A DNA stretch of 64,000 nucleotides from Heterodera schachtii (taxonomy: Eukaryota; Nematoda; Chromadorea; Rhabditida; Heteroderidae): assembly GCA_023374025.1 (NCBI GenBank), contig SIJG01000153.1, positions 62,001 through 126,000 of the forward strand. The letters run 5' to 3'. Shown here piece after piece: positions 11,301 to 23,580 of this stretch. The notes beneath the pieces are model-generated. The model saw nothing but the letters and a program-made list of their open reading frames with translations. It searched no databases and was not told the DNA's origin. The position numbers and the translations under genes are program-made. Each line of letters begins with the position of its first letter. Position 1 is the stretch's first letter.

Positions 11301-12470
11301 TTTTTGCTCTAAATTTCCCATCTTTGGTCAATATTTTCTTAAAATTAATTTAAATTATTAGCCCTTTCAAGATTTCAATTGGTTTTATTTTTTAATTCTT
11401 TTGTTCGTTTTTTTCGAAAACGATCATGGAAGATTCTTTTCAATTGATTAAAAAAAACTTTCAAAATTTAAATGAATTAGAATTTGCAAAATTTTGAGAA
11501 TTTTCAAAATTTTCATAACAAAAAGTCCTAAAATTGTATGCCCTTGGCTTATCCCTGTGCATTAAGAGATGTTTTTTTTTTTGACTCGCCTCCTTTTTGT
11601 CGCCCTTTCCAACCAAAAATTGAACATCCGAATATTCTCCGTTGTCCAACACTTTCTCCATTTGCTTTGCCAACGAATTGACAATTAGTCCATCAATTAT
11701 TCCTTAAAATTCGATAATGGGGAGGCGTAAATATATCATTTCTTTGCCTTTGGCAATATATTTTCTGGTTTCCGTAAAATTTATAGGAATTTACGACCTG
11801 TAATTTTGCAACCTCTGAGTTTTCGATCCCCGAACTATAAATTATAAGTCTGTTCTGGGCTTGATGAAAGTTTTAATTGTGGTTTATTTTTGGTGGAAAT
11901 GCCTTTGTTATTTCAAATTTAAATTGGCAAAGAAAGAAAATATAACAAAACAAAAAAATGGTTATTCATTTTGACAAATTAAATTAATAATTAGAAGAGT
12001 AAACCGTCTCAAATAAAATAATTGTAGTGAAAAATTTTACGACTTCAAAACTCATTAATTATAAAATATGATTTATTTTTAATTTTTTAACGATTTTCAA
12101 AATAGTCATTTGACTTTGAATAAATTTTAAAAGTCAGATTTCCGGTCCCCCCTAAAAATGTCTAAACTCTGAACTCATTGTCAGTTGCATTTTTGGAACA
12201 TTTTTTGTTAAAAAAAATCCTAAGTTAGTTTTAAAATCTTGAGATTAGGTAAGGGATGTTCCGATAGAATTCTGTATTTCAGTAATTTTAAGAATTTAGT
12301 TTACGGCCCTGGTTGAATGATAGTTAAATTGTTGGACAATTACGATAGGAACTTAAAAAATTCAATAAATTAATTACAGATTTACCTGCTTTTTCTTTGG
12401 GAGGCAATGCTTTTACGTGCAAATTGGCAAAGAATGAAAATATGATAAAACAATAGAAAATAATTGTCAT

Positions 12471-13400
12471 TTTGAAACCTTAAAATTTAAATAAATATTC
12501 AGTTGATCTTTTAGTAAAGTGAATAAAAGAAATTTTAAATTGGAAAGGCATAAATTTCATTTCATTGAAAGTTTCAAATGTTTGACAATTTGGCACTCAA
12601 TAAAAAAATAAATAATCTTTTAATGCGGAAATAGCAAAATTGAATGGCTTGTCAGTAGTGAATTTGAGATTTTTGTGTAACTATACAATTTATTCTATCA
12701 AAAAAGTATTAAAATTATTTTCAGTATCAATTAAAAAAATTATTTAGTGCATTTTTTCATATTAATATTTATACAAATATCATTATTAATTCACAGTTGC
12801 TTTGCCTTTTATTCCGATTTTTCTACTTTTAAATAATTAAATTATAATGCCAAACACCATGTATAGAGCCAATATAATTGTTTATTTCTATAATTTAAAA
12901 ATAAATCAATGTTTAACCAAAGATATTAAAATAAATATTTATTAATAAAAATAAATCGATTTTTAACAACGGAAATGACATTAACTATTGTTTATCATTA
13001 AGGAAAAAACAATCGATATTTAACCAATTTTTTAAATTTATTTTTTTGCTTCTCTTCTGCATTTATTATTTAATGTGTGGGCTTACCAGATAAAAGTTTT
13101 TTTATTAATTCTTTTTAATATGTTGCCGCCCAAATCCCGAGACCTGAAACCTTCTTTTGTTTTTCTGGACGAAAACCTAACCCGAAACTAGAGGTGTACG
13201 CCGTGGCTCACGGTCATGATTACCGTAAATTTTTACGGGTTTTTTCGGTCACGGTTACGGTTCACGTTAAATTCACGTTTTCCTGAAAAATTTAGACAGA
13301 AAAAATGAAAATTTATGAATGCGATTGTTATTTATAAAGAAATTTGGTTTTTTTTATTTTTGGTGTAAGAATTTTCTTTTTATTTTTTTATTTTAAATTT
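12471..13400. other. AT-rich upstream region of BTB copy 1
   Basis: No coding block was recognised. It ends with a short G+C-richer stretch (13190-13275) repeating CACGGT and GATTACCGT motifs, also seen near 10725 and 17060. Confidence 0.35.
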
Positions 13401-13405
13401 CAAAG

Positions 13406-13690
13406 GACAGGATGCCAAATATTTTTGAACTTTTTGCAACAAATTTCTTGTTTAAAACATTTCATTTAAGTTTCACCCAAAACGTATAAATTTTCTTACC
13501 GGCGTCCTGTTAAAAATGAAATAAAAAAACTTTTTTTTTTTTTGGTAAAGCCTACACATTTAAATGGTTATTGAAGGATTTAAATTATTTTATTAAATTT
13601 TTTTTTCCGAATAAATTTATTACTTACTAAATATCATTATTTATCAACAGAAATAGGATTTTATAATTATTGCCCAATTTGTGAAGAAAA
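13406..13690. repeat. Dispersed repeat shared with 15764 and 25527
   Basis: GGATGCCAAATA, TTTCTTGTTTAAAACATTTC, CACCCAAAACGTATAAATTT and the following GGTAAAGCCTACACATTT recur with small changes at about 15762-15990 and 25525-25752. The two later copies mark the left edge of the segmental duplication. Confidence 0.6.
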
Positions 13691-13859
13691 AATCATTAAA
13701 AAGTAAAAATTTCGTTGGATCAAAAAAATTATTTCTTGTTGTGATCACTAAAATTTAAAAAATATTAACAAATTAAGGAATTAACTTAAAGTTTTCGAAA
13801 TAAATATGTATATATTGTCTTACTTTTGAATATTTTCTAAGAATATTTACACAAATATA

Positions 13860-14310
13860 TTTTAATTTATTTGTTTGTGTGTTTGTTGCAGTGTTTGTGT
13901 GTTTTGTAATTGATTGTTTGTTGTAGTGTTTTCTTAATTGTTTGTGTGTTTGTTGCAGTGTTTGTGTGTTTTGTAATTTTGTAGTGTTTTTGTGTAATTG
14001 TTTGTTGCAGTGTTTGAGTGTTTTAGTAATTGTTTGTGTACTTGTTGCAGTGTTTATGTGTTTTGTAATTGTTTCTGCATATTTGTTTCAATCTTTGTGT
14101 GTTTTGTAATTTTTGTTTGTTGTAGTGTTTTGTGTAATTGTTTGTTGCAGTGTTGATGTGTTTTCGTAATTGTTTGTTGTAATTGTTTGTTGTTTGTTGC
14201 AGTGTTGATGTGTTTTCGTAATTGTTTGTTTGTTTTAGTGTTTTTGTGTGTAATTGTTTGTGTGTTTTGGTAATTGTTTGTGAATATTTGTTGCAGTATT
14301 TGATAATTGT
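13860..14310. repeat. TTGTTTGTG/TTGCAGTG minisatellite
   Basis: Irregular tandem units built from TTTGTTGCAGTGTTTGTG and TTTTGTAATTG. The inverse (AAACACACAAAAACTGCAAC) occurs in tandem at 38512-38750, so this is a family present in both orientations. Confidence 0.65.
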
Positions 14311-14861
14311 TCCTGATGCTTTGTCATCAGGAGTGAAAATTAAATATGCTGATGATGTTAAAGAGTATGAATATTAATAAAGCATTGCATTATTTGAATG
14401 GCAAACAAATTGCAAATAAAGTTTCAATTTATAAGCTGGGCAAAAATTCATTCCCTTGCTGGGAGGGTAACAAAATGTGCAAACAACTCGGTAAAGAACA
14501 AATAAAATTAATTCTTTAAATCAATTTAAAACGAAACTTAAAGTTCACTTGGGTAATAAGACCGGAAAAGCTAGAACAAAGAAGTAATCTCAAAGGTGAT
14601 TTGGCACTTATGCTGTCGGTCTCAATTTGAGTTTGACCTCATTTTATTCACATTTTGTTTTTGTTTTTTCCCCTGTGATCATCTTCATATTTTGTCACTT
14701 ACTCTACGACACATTTGTCTGAACAGTCGTCAGAGTATGTGGTTTTCGCCCTTCTGGTGAATTTTTTCTTTACGAATAAACATAAAATAAACGTAGTTAT
14801 CAACCCAAGCCAATCCAAGTATATAATACTCCTTCATTTAGGGGACCACATTCTTTATGAT

Positions 14862-15336
14862 AAAGGACGATTTTTTAGGTTTTTACCTATTTTTTCTGAG
14901 CTTCCCGGGCCTGAAACGCATAAAAAATATGTTTTTTGGGCTGTTATTAAGCTACTTTTCGGGTTATTAGCACCTATTTCTAGGTTTTTGTTTTTAGCAC
15001 CTAAAAAACCTAAAAAAATATTTTTAAAACCTATTTTACCCTTTTTTGGCGTGTTGCCCAAATTTGTTAACAAAAAAGCAATAAAAACGAATATGCACCT
15101 CTAAACATTAATTAATTTATTTATTTTAACGATAATTTTTGATTTTGAAAATTATGTATCTTATTAATGATTTGGCATAATATTTTTGCTTTTTGAAGAA
15201 AATTTTGATTTTACACCCCCCTAAATTCGGAACTTTTTGGCACCTATTTTCCCATTTTGACACCTATTTTAGGGTTTTTTAGAACCTAAAACCTACCTAT
15301 TTTAGCAGTTTTTAGCACCTAAAAATCGTGTCCCTA
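14862..15336. mobile_element. 475-bp hAT MITE with exact 8-bp target duplication
   Basis: Inverted ends AAAGGACGATTTTTTAGG and CCTAAAAATCGTGTCCCTA. The flanks are TTTATGAT at 14854-14861 and 15337-15344, an exact 8-bp match. The interior is rich in repeated CCTAAAAA/TTTTTAGG. Confidence 0.8.
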
Positions 15337-15989
15337 TTTATGATTGCCCGAAAGTTCAATAAAAAATTTTAAAAATTTTTTAAATAATAATTATTTTTAT
15401 ATAAAGAATAGAGAATGGAAAGGCTCGAAGCCCCATCGAGTTTTAGTATTTCATTTTGTTAAATCTTTTTCCGCAAATTTAAAAAAAAAACCCAGTACCC
15501 CGGTGTCACCAGGCCCTAAATTTGTGACCGCGAACGGGTTCCTGGAAAACGTGTCTTTATAACGCGTTAAGGCCATTCCGTTAGTTGGCTAACCACGAGT
15601 TTTCAATTTACCATATCCCCCAATTATTCTCCAAAAATATCCCGCACCCTAAATTTTCATTGAGACGAAAATATGAAATTGGTGGGAAAAGAGAAAATTT
15701 TGAGAAAAAATTAAATAAATCTGGGCACACGCGAACTTCACGGGATGGACGTGTACCGAAGGATGCCAAATAGTTCTGAACTATTTTGAACAAATTTCTT
15801 GTTTAAAACATTTCATCAAAGTTTCACCCAAAACATATAAATTTCTTGGCGGCGCCCTGTTAAAAATGAAATGAATAAAAAACTTTTTTTTGGTAAAGCC
15901 TACACATTTTAATGGTAATTGAAGGATTTAAATTATTTTATTAAATTTTTTGCGAATAAATTTAGTCTAAATATCATTATTTATCAACA

Positions 15990-16740
15990 GAAATACACAA
16001 TGTGAGAATTTCATATAACCATTTTAATCAATTTGTAAAAAGGCTTCAGATTTGATCAACTTTCTCGCATTTTGATCAATGTAACGCAAACAGTGGAGAG
16101 CAAAACCTAAAATAAAATATTTGAGCTCTTCGTGAGTCATGCTGTAGGGTTTTACGAGGTCGTACCTCGAATTTTACCAATGAATTTATCCTTGGATTAT
16201 TTATTTAGCAAAACATTAAGTCATTATCAGAGGCAAGATTTTTAGCGTTATTATTCTTGCCTAGTATTTTGATAAAACTCGGGCCCAGATTCACGGGATT
16301 GACCAGCACAAATTTACTGGATAAAAAGGATCTACGGGTTTTTGTGCATGATTTTTTCCTGTCCGGGCTCTAATTACTAATAACATGTTTTCGTTTATTA
16401 GCACAACTTCAAGTCCCTTTAATTAGCATTTATATGTATTTAATAATTAAATTCTTCTTCACCTCCACATTCAGAAAGCGAGCTCTTTGAAGAGACACAA
16501 AAACATTTGGCAAATTTTCAATGGCTAAGTCGGCACATTCCTTTACCAGGTCAGTGTTATTATATTTGTCGGCTATAATTAAGAAATCAATTAATTTAAA
16601 ATCCCAATCATAAATTTTCACCAGCTTTTAAAACGTCGAAACAAATTATTGGCATTTAACCCATTCAATTGTTTCGTGTTAATAAATGTTAGCATCGCTT
16701 TGAATGAACGTCCCAATTTCAATGTCAGGGACCAAGATTT
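15990..16740 (-). pseudogene. BTB-BACK fragment (three exons)
   Basis: The minus strand carries relics of three exons. One has a BTB end (VPDIEIGT... MLTFI) near 16740-16620. One encodes ADKYNNTDLVKECADLAIEN then LPNVFVSLQRARFLNVE at about 16570-16460. One is a start of BACK (FALHCLRYIDQNARKLIKSE) near 16110-16015 that stops at TAA. The MATH part is absent. The second copy, at about 25750-26395, has also lost most of the middle exon by a deletion of roughly 100 bp. Confidence 0.7.
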
Positions 16741-18116
16741 TTGTAGTTTGTCCCCCCCCCCCCCGCCCTTTTTGGAAAACAAATTTCAAAATTTTTTGCC
16801 AAAAACAATTTTCAGGGGTTTTTGGGATCGCTGATCACAAATAAGGCATCTATTTCGGCCAATTCCGGACCCCCGGACCCGAATTCGAACAAAATGTCCA
16901 AAATTCAGATTTTCGAATTTTTGTTCTAAAAATGACTTAAATGATCTTTATTGTAAAATTGGTAGCTTTTAGAATTTTTCCGTGTATTTAAATCGATTTT
17001 GAACCAAAAATGGGAAATTCGAAATTTGGGTTTTCGACTTTTTGTTCGAATTCGGGTCCGGGGTTCGAATTCACGGTACCAATTCACGGTTATTCCGTGA
17101 AAAATTTACACTGGATAAAATTGAAAATTTACGAATTAATATTCTTTTCATAGTGAAATTTGTTTATTTTTTGGGCAAAGTTTGCTAAGAAACAGAGCAA
17201 AACTTCCAAAAAATTTCCCCGGCGGCGCCTATCGGCATCGCCGGCCCCCTCCCCTATTCCTGAAACTTTTTTGAATAAAGCTAACTACTAATATTGTGCG
17301 AAAAATAAATAAAAAGCAAAGTTTCAAGGATTACCCCATTTAAATAAAAACTCATTATTTTCTTTAAAAAACTCGATCGAAATAAAGTTATTTTGGGCAA
17401 AAGTAGTCCGAGCCAATCCAAGTGAAAAAATTTACTCAATGTAAAAAGAATCGGAAAGAAAAAAAATTTGAATGCAAGTTAATTAAAAAGAAGAAGCCCA
17501 CAGACATAAAAAAGAGAAAAAAACAATTATTTCCAACTACAAAAATAGGATTATATTTCGATAAATAAATATTTTTGCCTCCAGCAGTAGAACTCTTTCT
17601 GCTGATTTCCTTCCTTTCTATTTGAACGCTTTTAAATTTTCTCATACGCTAATTACACGTTAAATCAATGGCCAAGGTGATTTTGTCCTCGGCTTTGTTG
17701 TATAAGCCTTTGTTCGGTTCCATCAGTTCCTTAATTTGCCATTTAAAAATAAAGGCACATTATTTTAATTAAATTGCCACTCACCGCAAAAGAAATGAAA
17801 TAACAAAAACCCAAAGACATTGTTTCTTTGTTAAAAACATCTGTTTCAGTGCATTCTTTCTTAAAATCCTCAACATCGTTCTTTTGAGAAACAATTCGAA
17901 ATGTATCCGAACATTCGCGGCTCCAATTTCCATCTTAAAGCAAATTAAATACTAATTAAATTTATATTTTAGCGTATTTCCTAAAATATCGAGCCCCCTC
18001 GCTCAGATAAATCGAGTCAAAAATTTTTACTTTAGTATTTTTATCATTTAACCAAGCCAATGTAAATAAAAGCCGAAAATTTTTGAAAAATGAAAATTGA
18101 ACGATGACCTTGAAAA

Positions 18117-18692
18117 AGTCGTGGTGAGTCGATCAAAAAAAAAAACTCAGTGTGGGCGATCCAAAAAAAACTCAGTGATTGATTGGTCATTTTCCGGAAG
18201 CCGATCGCACCACTTCGGGGCACCAAAAATGCCTGATCCGGAATCCGTACCGGCCCGGTTAAGAACAATTTTTTGTTCAGTTTTTCAAGGGCTATCTCCC
18301 AGGCCTGATCGGTTCTCGATCCATGCACTTGGAGCCCGTCATGGGTCGGGCACATATGCCGGAGGACCATCAGCCTCGCCCCCGACCCTGTCGGTGGCCA
18401 ACCCAAGCTAAACGTGCCGGTACCAGCGGCTTTTTTGTACAGCACGATGAGCTCTACAAAGCGGTATCAATCGCGTCCGGCTGTGTCTACTACAAATGGA
18501 GAAAATTGGCGAGAAGTGATGTGAAAAATTGAAAAAATTTGAAAATGACTTGCGTCCCGTCGTACATTAGTGTTAACCGGACGGCACCGTGATTTTGTGA
18601 ATTGAATAATTAAATTTATTTATTTAATTTTATCAATCACTGAGTTTTTTTGGATCGCGCACACTGAGTTTTTTTTTTGGATCGACCTAGCA
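18117..18692. mobile_element. Foldback insertion with GC-rich cargo, empty site visible
   Basis: Copy 3 reads GACCTTGAAAAACTTTGGG without interruption (near 27590). Here about 575 bp is inserted, flanked by GAAAAA on both sides. The ends are inverted: GTGAGTCGATCAAAA / AAAACTCAGTG on the left, CACTGAG / TTTTGGATCGACCTAGC on the right. The GC-rich interior (about 18200-18480) is unlike its AT-rich surroundings and holds open frames on both strands, possibly a captured gene piece. No product is recognised. Confidence 0.65.
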
Positions 18693-21587
18693 CCGAAAAA
18701 GTTTGGGTAAAAAAACCATTTCAAATTGTAACATTAAAAAAAACTATTAAGTCATTCAAATGGATGTTTTATAGTAGGTTATAGATAAAATAATTTTTAA
18801 TTGGCATTATCATTTAATAAGCAAACCTTTTTCAGAAGTGTCGCACAAAATAGAAAAGCCCAACCATTTCTCAGTGCTTTCATTTTTTGTTTGAATATTT
18901 GCCCATATTTTCCATGGCATTCCTTTTATGTAAAAGGCTTCGCTTTTACGTTCACTCCATTCGATTTCTCGCGCAGTCCATCAGTTCCTTAATTTTATTT
19001 ATTGGAGATGCTTCATTTTCGCAAGAAATTTGTTTTTTTTTATTACAAACAATCAATTATTATTTAAAACATGTTAATGAACCCTTTTCTGTTTATAACT
19101 GTTAAATTTTAAACCGATATTAGATTAATGAGCAAAATTAATTAATTGTATCGCAACTCACCACAAAACTAAAGAAATAATTAAATCCATAGCAGCTTGG
19201 ATTTTTATTAAAAATGCGATCCCAAGTTCTTCCAATTAAATCCTCCGTGCCTTCCTTTTGAGAAACAATTCGAAATGTTTCCGAACTTTTACAAGGTTCT
19301 GCATAATTAAAATATGTATTCAATAAAATTACCATTTAACTTTTTCTCACCTTTTTCAGGGCCATCGTAGCAAATCTGAAAGCGTAACCATTTCTCATTG
19401 TTTTCGTTTTTCTTGTTAATTCTTGCATATATTTTCCATGAAAATCCCCAAATGTCCACGGCATCGCTTAATCTGTAACTTTCAACCTCCTCCAGCGCAA
19501 ATTCGGAAACTTTTTCAATTTCCATCTCAATTGTATCTTCGTATTTGTACCGTCGGTGCGTGGGAAATTTCGATGGGAAAAGCCCAGGGGCATCACTTAA
19601 CTTTCGATCGAAATAGTGCTGAAACACGCCGAACCTTTCTTCCGTTGTTAACACATCAGTTGAAACTTTAGTTTAAATTAAATTGATAATTAATTAGCCA
19701 ATTAATGCATTATGAAATGAATCATTAGTTGAGTTCTGTTCCAGACCCAGTCTGGACCCAGGCTTGAAATCTCGGATTTTCACACTACTTGGATTTTCGG
19801 GAATTATCCAAAAATTAGGTCCAGGCCTAACATGGAAACCAGTTCAGTTCCAACCTTTTTTCAAAACTAATTCTATATCCATTAGAATGTTATTTATTAC
19901 CAACGCCTTTTGTAAATTCCTCTTTTGGCATGAGTGTAAAACGAATGTTAAACAATGCCGGGCCAAGCATTTCGCGTCGATTTACTGCGGAACATTCAAT
20001 GTCATTTTGAAGCACTGTTCGTCAGCCCAACGGAGTGCCTAAATAAAAAATAAAAACAAATGTAATTAAAATATTTATTTACCGCATTCCAAATTTCGAT
20101 TTCACTCATTCTCAGCTGATCTCTTTCGAGAATTTTACACAACGAATCTTGACCAATTTGTAAAAAGGCTTCTGATTTGGCCAACGCATTGATATTTTGA
20201 CCAATGTAGTGCAAACAGCGGAGAGCAAGGTCCCAAAATAAAATAATATGTAATAATTACTTGAACTCGTCGGGAATCATACTGTAAGGTTTTACCATTT
20301 TCGTTCGCGAGATTACCCCCAGATTAGTTTATTTAGGATAATTTTGTCATAATTAGGTGAAAGAATTTTAGCTTTTTAATAGTGACTAGTATTTTGAAAA
20401 AAAACTCGGGCCCGATTCAGGTTAAAATTTTGTTTTAAAGGAGAATCTTAGGGTTTCTGTGCTTTATCCTTTGTTTTCCTGGCTCTTATTAATAATCGCA
20501 TTTTTCGCTTTTTTCAGCATAACTTCAGTGGCAGTGCCATTAATTTACATGTCTTTTCTCACCTCCACATTCAAAAAGCGAGCTTCTTGAAAAGCCATCA
20601 AAACATTGGGCAACTTTTCAATGGGAAATTTGGCACATTTCTTTACCAGGCCAATGATATTATACTTCTTGGCTATAAATAATAACAATAATATTTATAA
20701 ATTAAAACATCAATTAAATCACCCGCTTCTAAAATGTCGAACAAATTATTGGCATTCAATCCGTTAAAATGATTCGTGTAAATAAATGTTAGCATCGCTT
20801 TGAACGTCCCAATTTCAATGTCGGGTATCTCAATTTGACCTTCATTATAATGGAACATTGCTGCAAAAACATCGGAAGCACTTGAAAGAATAGCTCTATG
20901 AGCTGGTATAATCTTAAAAAACTGCTATTTTAAAATGGTTATCCTCATTGGAAAATGGGCATTAAATATGTTTTTCTTTGACTCGCCTCCTTTTTGTCGT
21001 CCTTCCCAACCAAAAACTCAATGTCCATATATTCTTTTTTCTTCAGCACTTTCTCCATTTTATCTGCCAACGAATTGACAATTTGTTCATCACTGGTGCC
21101 TTAAACTTTTAAATAAGTTTATTAATGGAGCGGCATGCAAATTAGTTAAGGATCAAACCGAAAAAAAGGAATACAAAATACGCGAACTCTTAAATTGCGA
21201 AATGCGTATTTTTTCGAGATTTCAGCTTATGTCCCACTATGCTAAGTAGGCAGTATAATCATTTATTGGCCTGAGTTCAGGGCTTAGCCAAGTTATGGAA
21301 TTTTTAGGCCTTCAGTTATACGAATTTACATGCTTGAAGAAAATTAATTGCTTTTTGGGGGATGTATTCCTTTGATCTTTCCGCCTCGGGAGAGCGTAAT
21401 TAAGCATGAGGGGAACGTGTAGCAGCTGGTAATGAATTATGCGGGGAAGCTAGTCTGGCTGATAATTAATTATCAATCGTGGGGCAGACGGGGGGATAAA
21501 TATTTTTATTCTGATAAAAATTGAGAAAGAATTTCTCTAATATAAATTTTTTCTATGAAAGTAATATTAATTTGGTATAGTCCACAT

Positions 21588-21895
21588 CAGGGATGGAATC
21601 CCGACCCCAAAAATGTCGGAAGTCGGAACTCGGAATTTTTCTAAAATATAAAAATATTATAAAAATTTTGCGTCGATGCGGATAGGCACCGCCAGGAAAA
21701 ATTGATAATTTCAGTGCAATTTATTAACAGAAATTGTACAAGAATTGCTAATTTTTTGAAAAAAAACTCAAAAAAATTCCGACTTTTTATCAAAAACTTC
21801 GGGAGTCGGAAGCCAAAAATTTTTGGAAGTCGGAATTACGACCCCAAAAAGGTCGGAAGTTGGAACTCGGAGGTCGGAATTCCGTGCCATCCCTG
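21588..21895. mobile_element. 308-bp hAT MITE with exact 8-bp target duplication
   Basis: Ends CAGGGATGGAATCCCG and GGAATTCCGTGCCATCCCTG. The flanks are GTCCACAT at 21580-21587 and 21896-21903. The interior repeats GGTCGGAAGTCGGAA motifs and one reverse copy of the dispersed GGCGGTGCCTATC core. It lies within the first intron of BTB copy 2 and is absent from copy 3. Confidence 0.85.
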
Positions 21896-22261
21896 GTCCA
21901 CATCCTCAAATGATCTCTTAAACCTACAGTATTTTAAATGAATAAATTACATATTTACCTTCTTTATTTTTTGGAGGAAATGCATTTACTATTTTCAAAT
22001 ATAAATTGGCAAAAACGAATAATATAATAAAATAATAAAAGGGGTAATTCATTTTGGCAACTAAATTTGAATATTAAACAATCTTTGATACATAAGTCTC
22101 ATTAAAAGCCTTCGATGAAATCATTTTTTCGGATTTATTATTTTCGTTTTGGGGTGAGTGGAAATTCAAATAATTTTTATTTTGCTAAGTAAAACTCTCA
22201 ATAAGAAAAAAAGAAATAAAATCACAAAATTAAGGAATGGTGGACCAGAGAAAAGACTTGT

Positions 22262-23515
22262 ACAACAAAGACCAGGTTGCCTATTGATTACGACAAAGGC
22301 GTATTGGGTATTAATTACAACAAAGGCGTGGTTGAGTATTGATTATAACAAAGGAGTGGTTGCCTATTGATTACGACAAAGGCGTATTGGGTATTAATTA
22401 CAACAAAGGCGTGGTTGAGTATTGATTATAACAAAGGAGTGGTTGACTATTGATTATAACAAAGGAGTGGTTGACTATTGATTATAACAAAGGCGTGGTT
22501 GACTATTGATTACAACAAAGGCGTGGTTGATTATTGATTAAACAAAGGCGTGGTTGAGTATTGATTATAACAAAGGAGTGGTTGACTATTGATTATAACA
22601 AAGGAGTGGTTGACTATTGATTATAACAAAGGCGTGGTTGACTATTGATTACAACAAAGGCGTGGTTGATTATTGATTAAACAAAGGCGTGGTTGAGTAT
22701 TGATTATAACAAAGGAGTGGTTGACTATTGATTATAACAAAGGCGTGGTTGACTATTGATTATAACAAAGGAGTGGTTGACTATTGATTATAACAAAGGA
22801 GTGGTTGACTATTGATTATAACAAAGGAGTGGTTGACTATTGATTATAACAAAGGAGTGGTTGACTATTGATTATAACAAAGGAGTGGTTGACTATTGAT
22901 TAAAACAAAGGCGTGGTTGACTATTGATTACAACAAAGGCGTGGTTGATTATTGATTAAACAAAGGCGTGGTTGAGTATTGATTATAACAAAGGAGTGGT
23001 TGACTATTGATTATAACAAAGGCGTGGTTGACTATTGATTATAACAAAGGAGTGGTTGACTATTGATTATAACAAAGGAGTGGTTGACTATTGATTATAA
23101 CAAAGGAGTGGTTGACTATTGATTATAACAAAGGCGTGGTTGACTATTGATTACAACAAAGGCGTGGTTGATTATTGATTACGACAAAGGCGTATTGGGT
23201 ATTAATTACAACAAAGGCGTGGTTGAGTATTGATTATAACAAAGGAGTGGTTGACTATTGATTATAACAAAGGAGTGGTTGACTATTGATTATAACAAAG
23301 GCGTGGTTGACTATTGATTACAACAAAGGCGTGGTTGATTATTGATTAAACAAAGGCGTGGTTGAGTATTGATTATAACAAAGGAGTGGTTGACTATTGA
23401 TTATAACAAAGGAGTGGTTGACTATTGATTATAACAAAGGCGTGGTTGACTATTGATTACAACAAAGGCGTGGTTGATTATTGATTAAACAAAGGCGTGG
23501 TTAACTATTGATTTT
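22262..23515. repeat. Minisatellite, about 45 units of 27-28 bp
   Basis: The unit begins TTGACTATTGATTATAAC and continues AAAGGAGTGG, with variants GGCGTGG, ATTAAACAAAG and TATTGGG. Variant types recur in blocks of about five units, suggesting a higher-order repeat. The equivalent place in the duplicate (about 31795) has a single unit, TTGACTATTGATTGAAC. It lies upstream of the signal-peptide exon of BTB copy 2. Confidence 0.9.
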
Positions 23516-23580
23516 CATGTGCCTAACAAAATTCTCATATTTTTTGATGAGGTCAGAACATTAAGTTTTTGGCTTATTAA

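Larger units (their letters stand above)
7575..12470 (-). pseudogene. Signal-peptide BTB-BACK-MATH gene, copy 1, broken
   Basis: Minus-strand exons: 12470-12386 (signal peptide MTIIFYCFIIFSFFANLHVK), 11702-11590 (BTB start), 10608-10419 (BTB end), 10370-10261, 10023-9896 and 9851-9712 (BACK), 9083-8775, about 8452-8323, 8256-7948, 7832-7691 and 7631-7575 (two MATH domains). The signal exon splices in phase 1 onto GIIDGLIVNSLAKQMEKV. The first BTB intron begins GC (AAGGAG|GCGAGT). Lesions: exon 10023-9896 lacks its first residues and shifts frame, exon 9851-9712 has one extra base, the next MATH exons each shift frame, and the last exon stops early (GTCACTTAG). A second, mutated signal-exon copy lies at about 11880-11960. 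An hAT MITE sits in an intron (9136-9537). Intact relatives would be predicted Cullin-3 adaptors; the signal peptide makes the site of action uncertain. Confidence 0.75.
17649..22052 (-). pseudogene. Signal-peptide BTB-BACK-MATH gene, copy 2, broken
   Basis: Minus-strand exons: 22052-21959 (signal peptide MNYPFYYFIILFVFANLYLK, 94 nt), 21099-20987 (GTSDEQIVNSLADKMEKV..., ends in a GC donor), 20912-20723, 20672-20563, 20232-20083, 20038-19901, 19665-19351, 19298-19162, about 19000-18830 (MATH, internally deleted), 17933-17785 and 17729-17649. Lengths match copy 3 exon by exon. Lesions shared with copy 3: the BACK exon acceptor is GG instead of AG (20234-20233), and one base is missing in exon 20038-19901. 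Private lesion: exon 9 has lost about 130 bp between GATGGAC and GCGCGAG. Private insertions: an hAT MITE at 21588-21895 in the first intron and a foldback element at about 18117-18692. The parent protein would be a secreted or ER-targeted BTB-BACK-MATH protein; this copy cannot make it. Confidence 0.8.
15721..22190. repeat. Segmental duplication, left copy
   Basis: Sequence from CTGGGCACACGCGAACTTCA (15721) to about 22.2 kb parallels 25484 to about 31.8 kb at high identity. It includes a BTB-BACK fragment, all eleven exons of BTB copy 2 and most introns. The left boundary falls within sequence that, in the right copy, continues upstream into a real reading frame (25291-25545). The left copy is therefore the likely derivative. 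Confidence 0.8.

Noticed and set aside
10594..11353. Several overlapping frames of 80-143 codons
   Set aside because: They arise from homopolymer G/C and A/T runs in repeat remnants; both strands are equally open.
18044..18532. Open frames of 133, 104 and 69 codons on both strands
   Set aside because: They lie inside the foldback insertion absent from copy 3, and no product is recognised. Treated as element cargo, not as a gene.
22262..23515. CRISPR-like regular array
   Set aside because: The units are contiguous tandem repeats with no unique spacers, in a eukaryotic intergenic region; it is a minisatellite.
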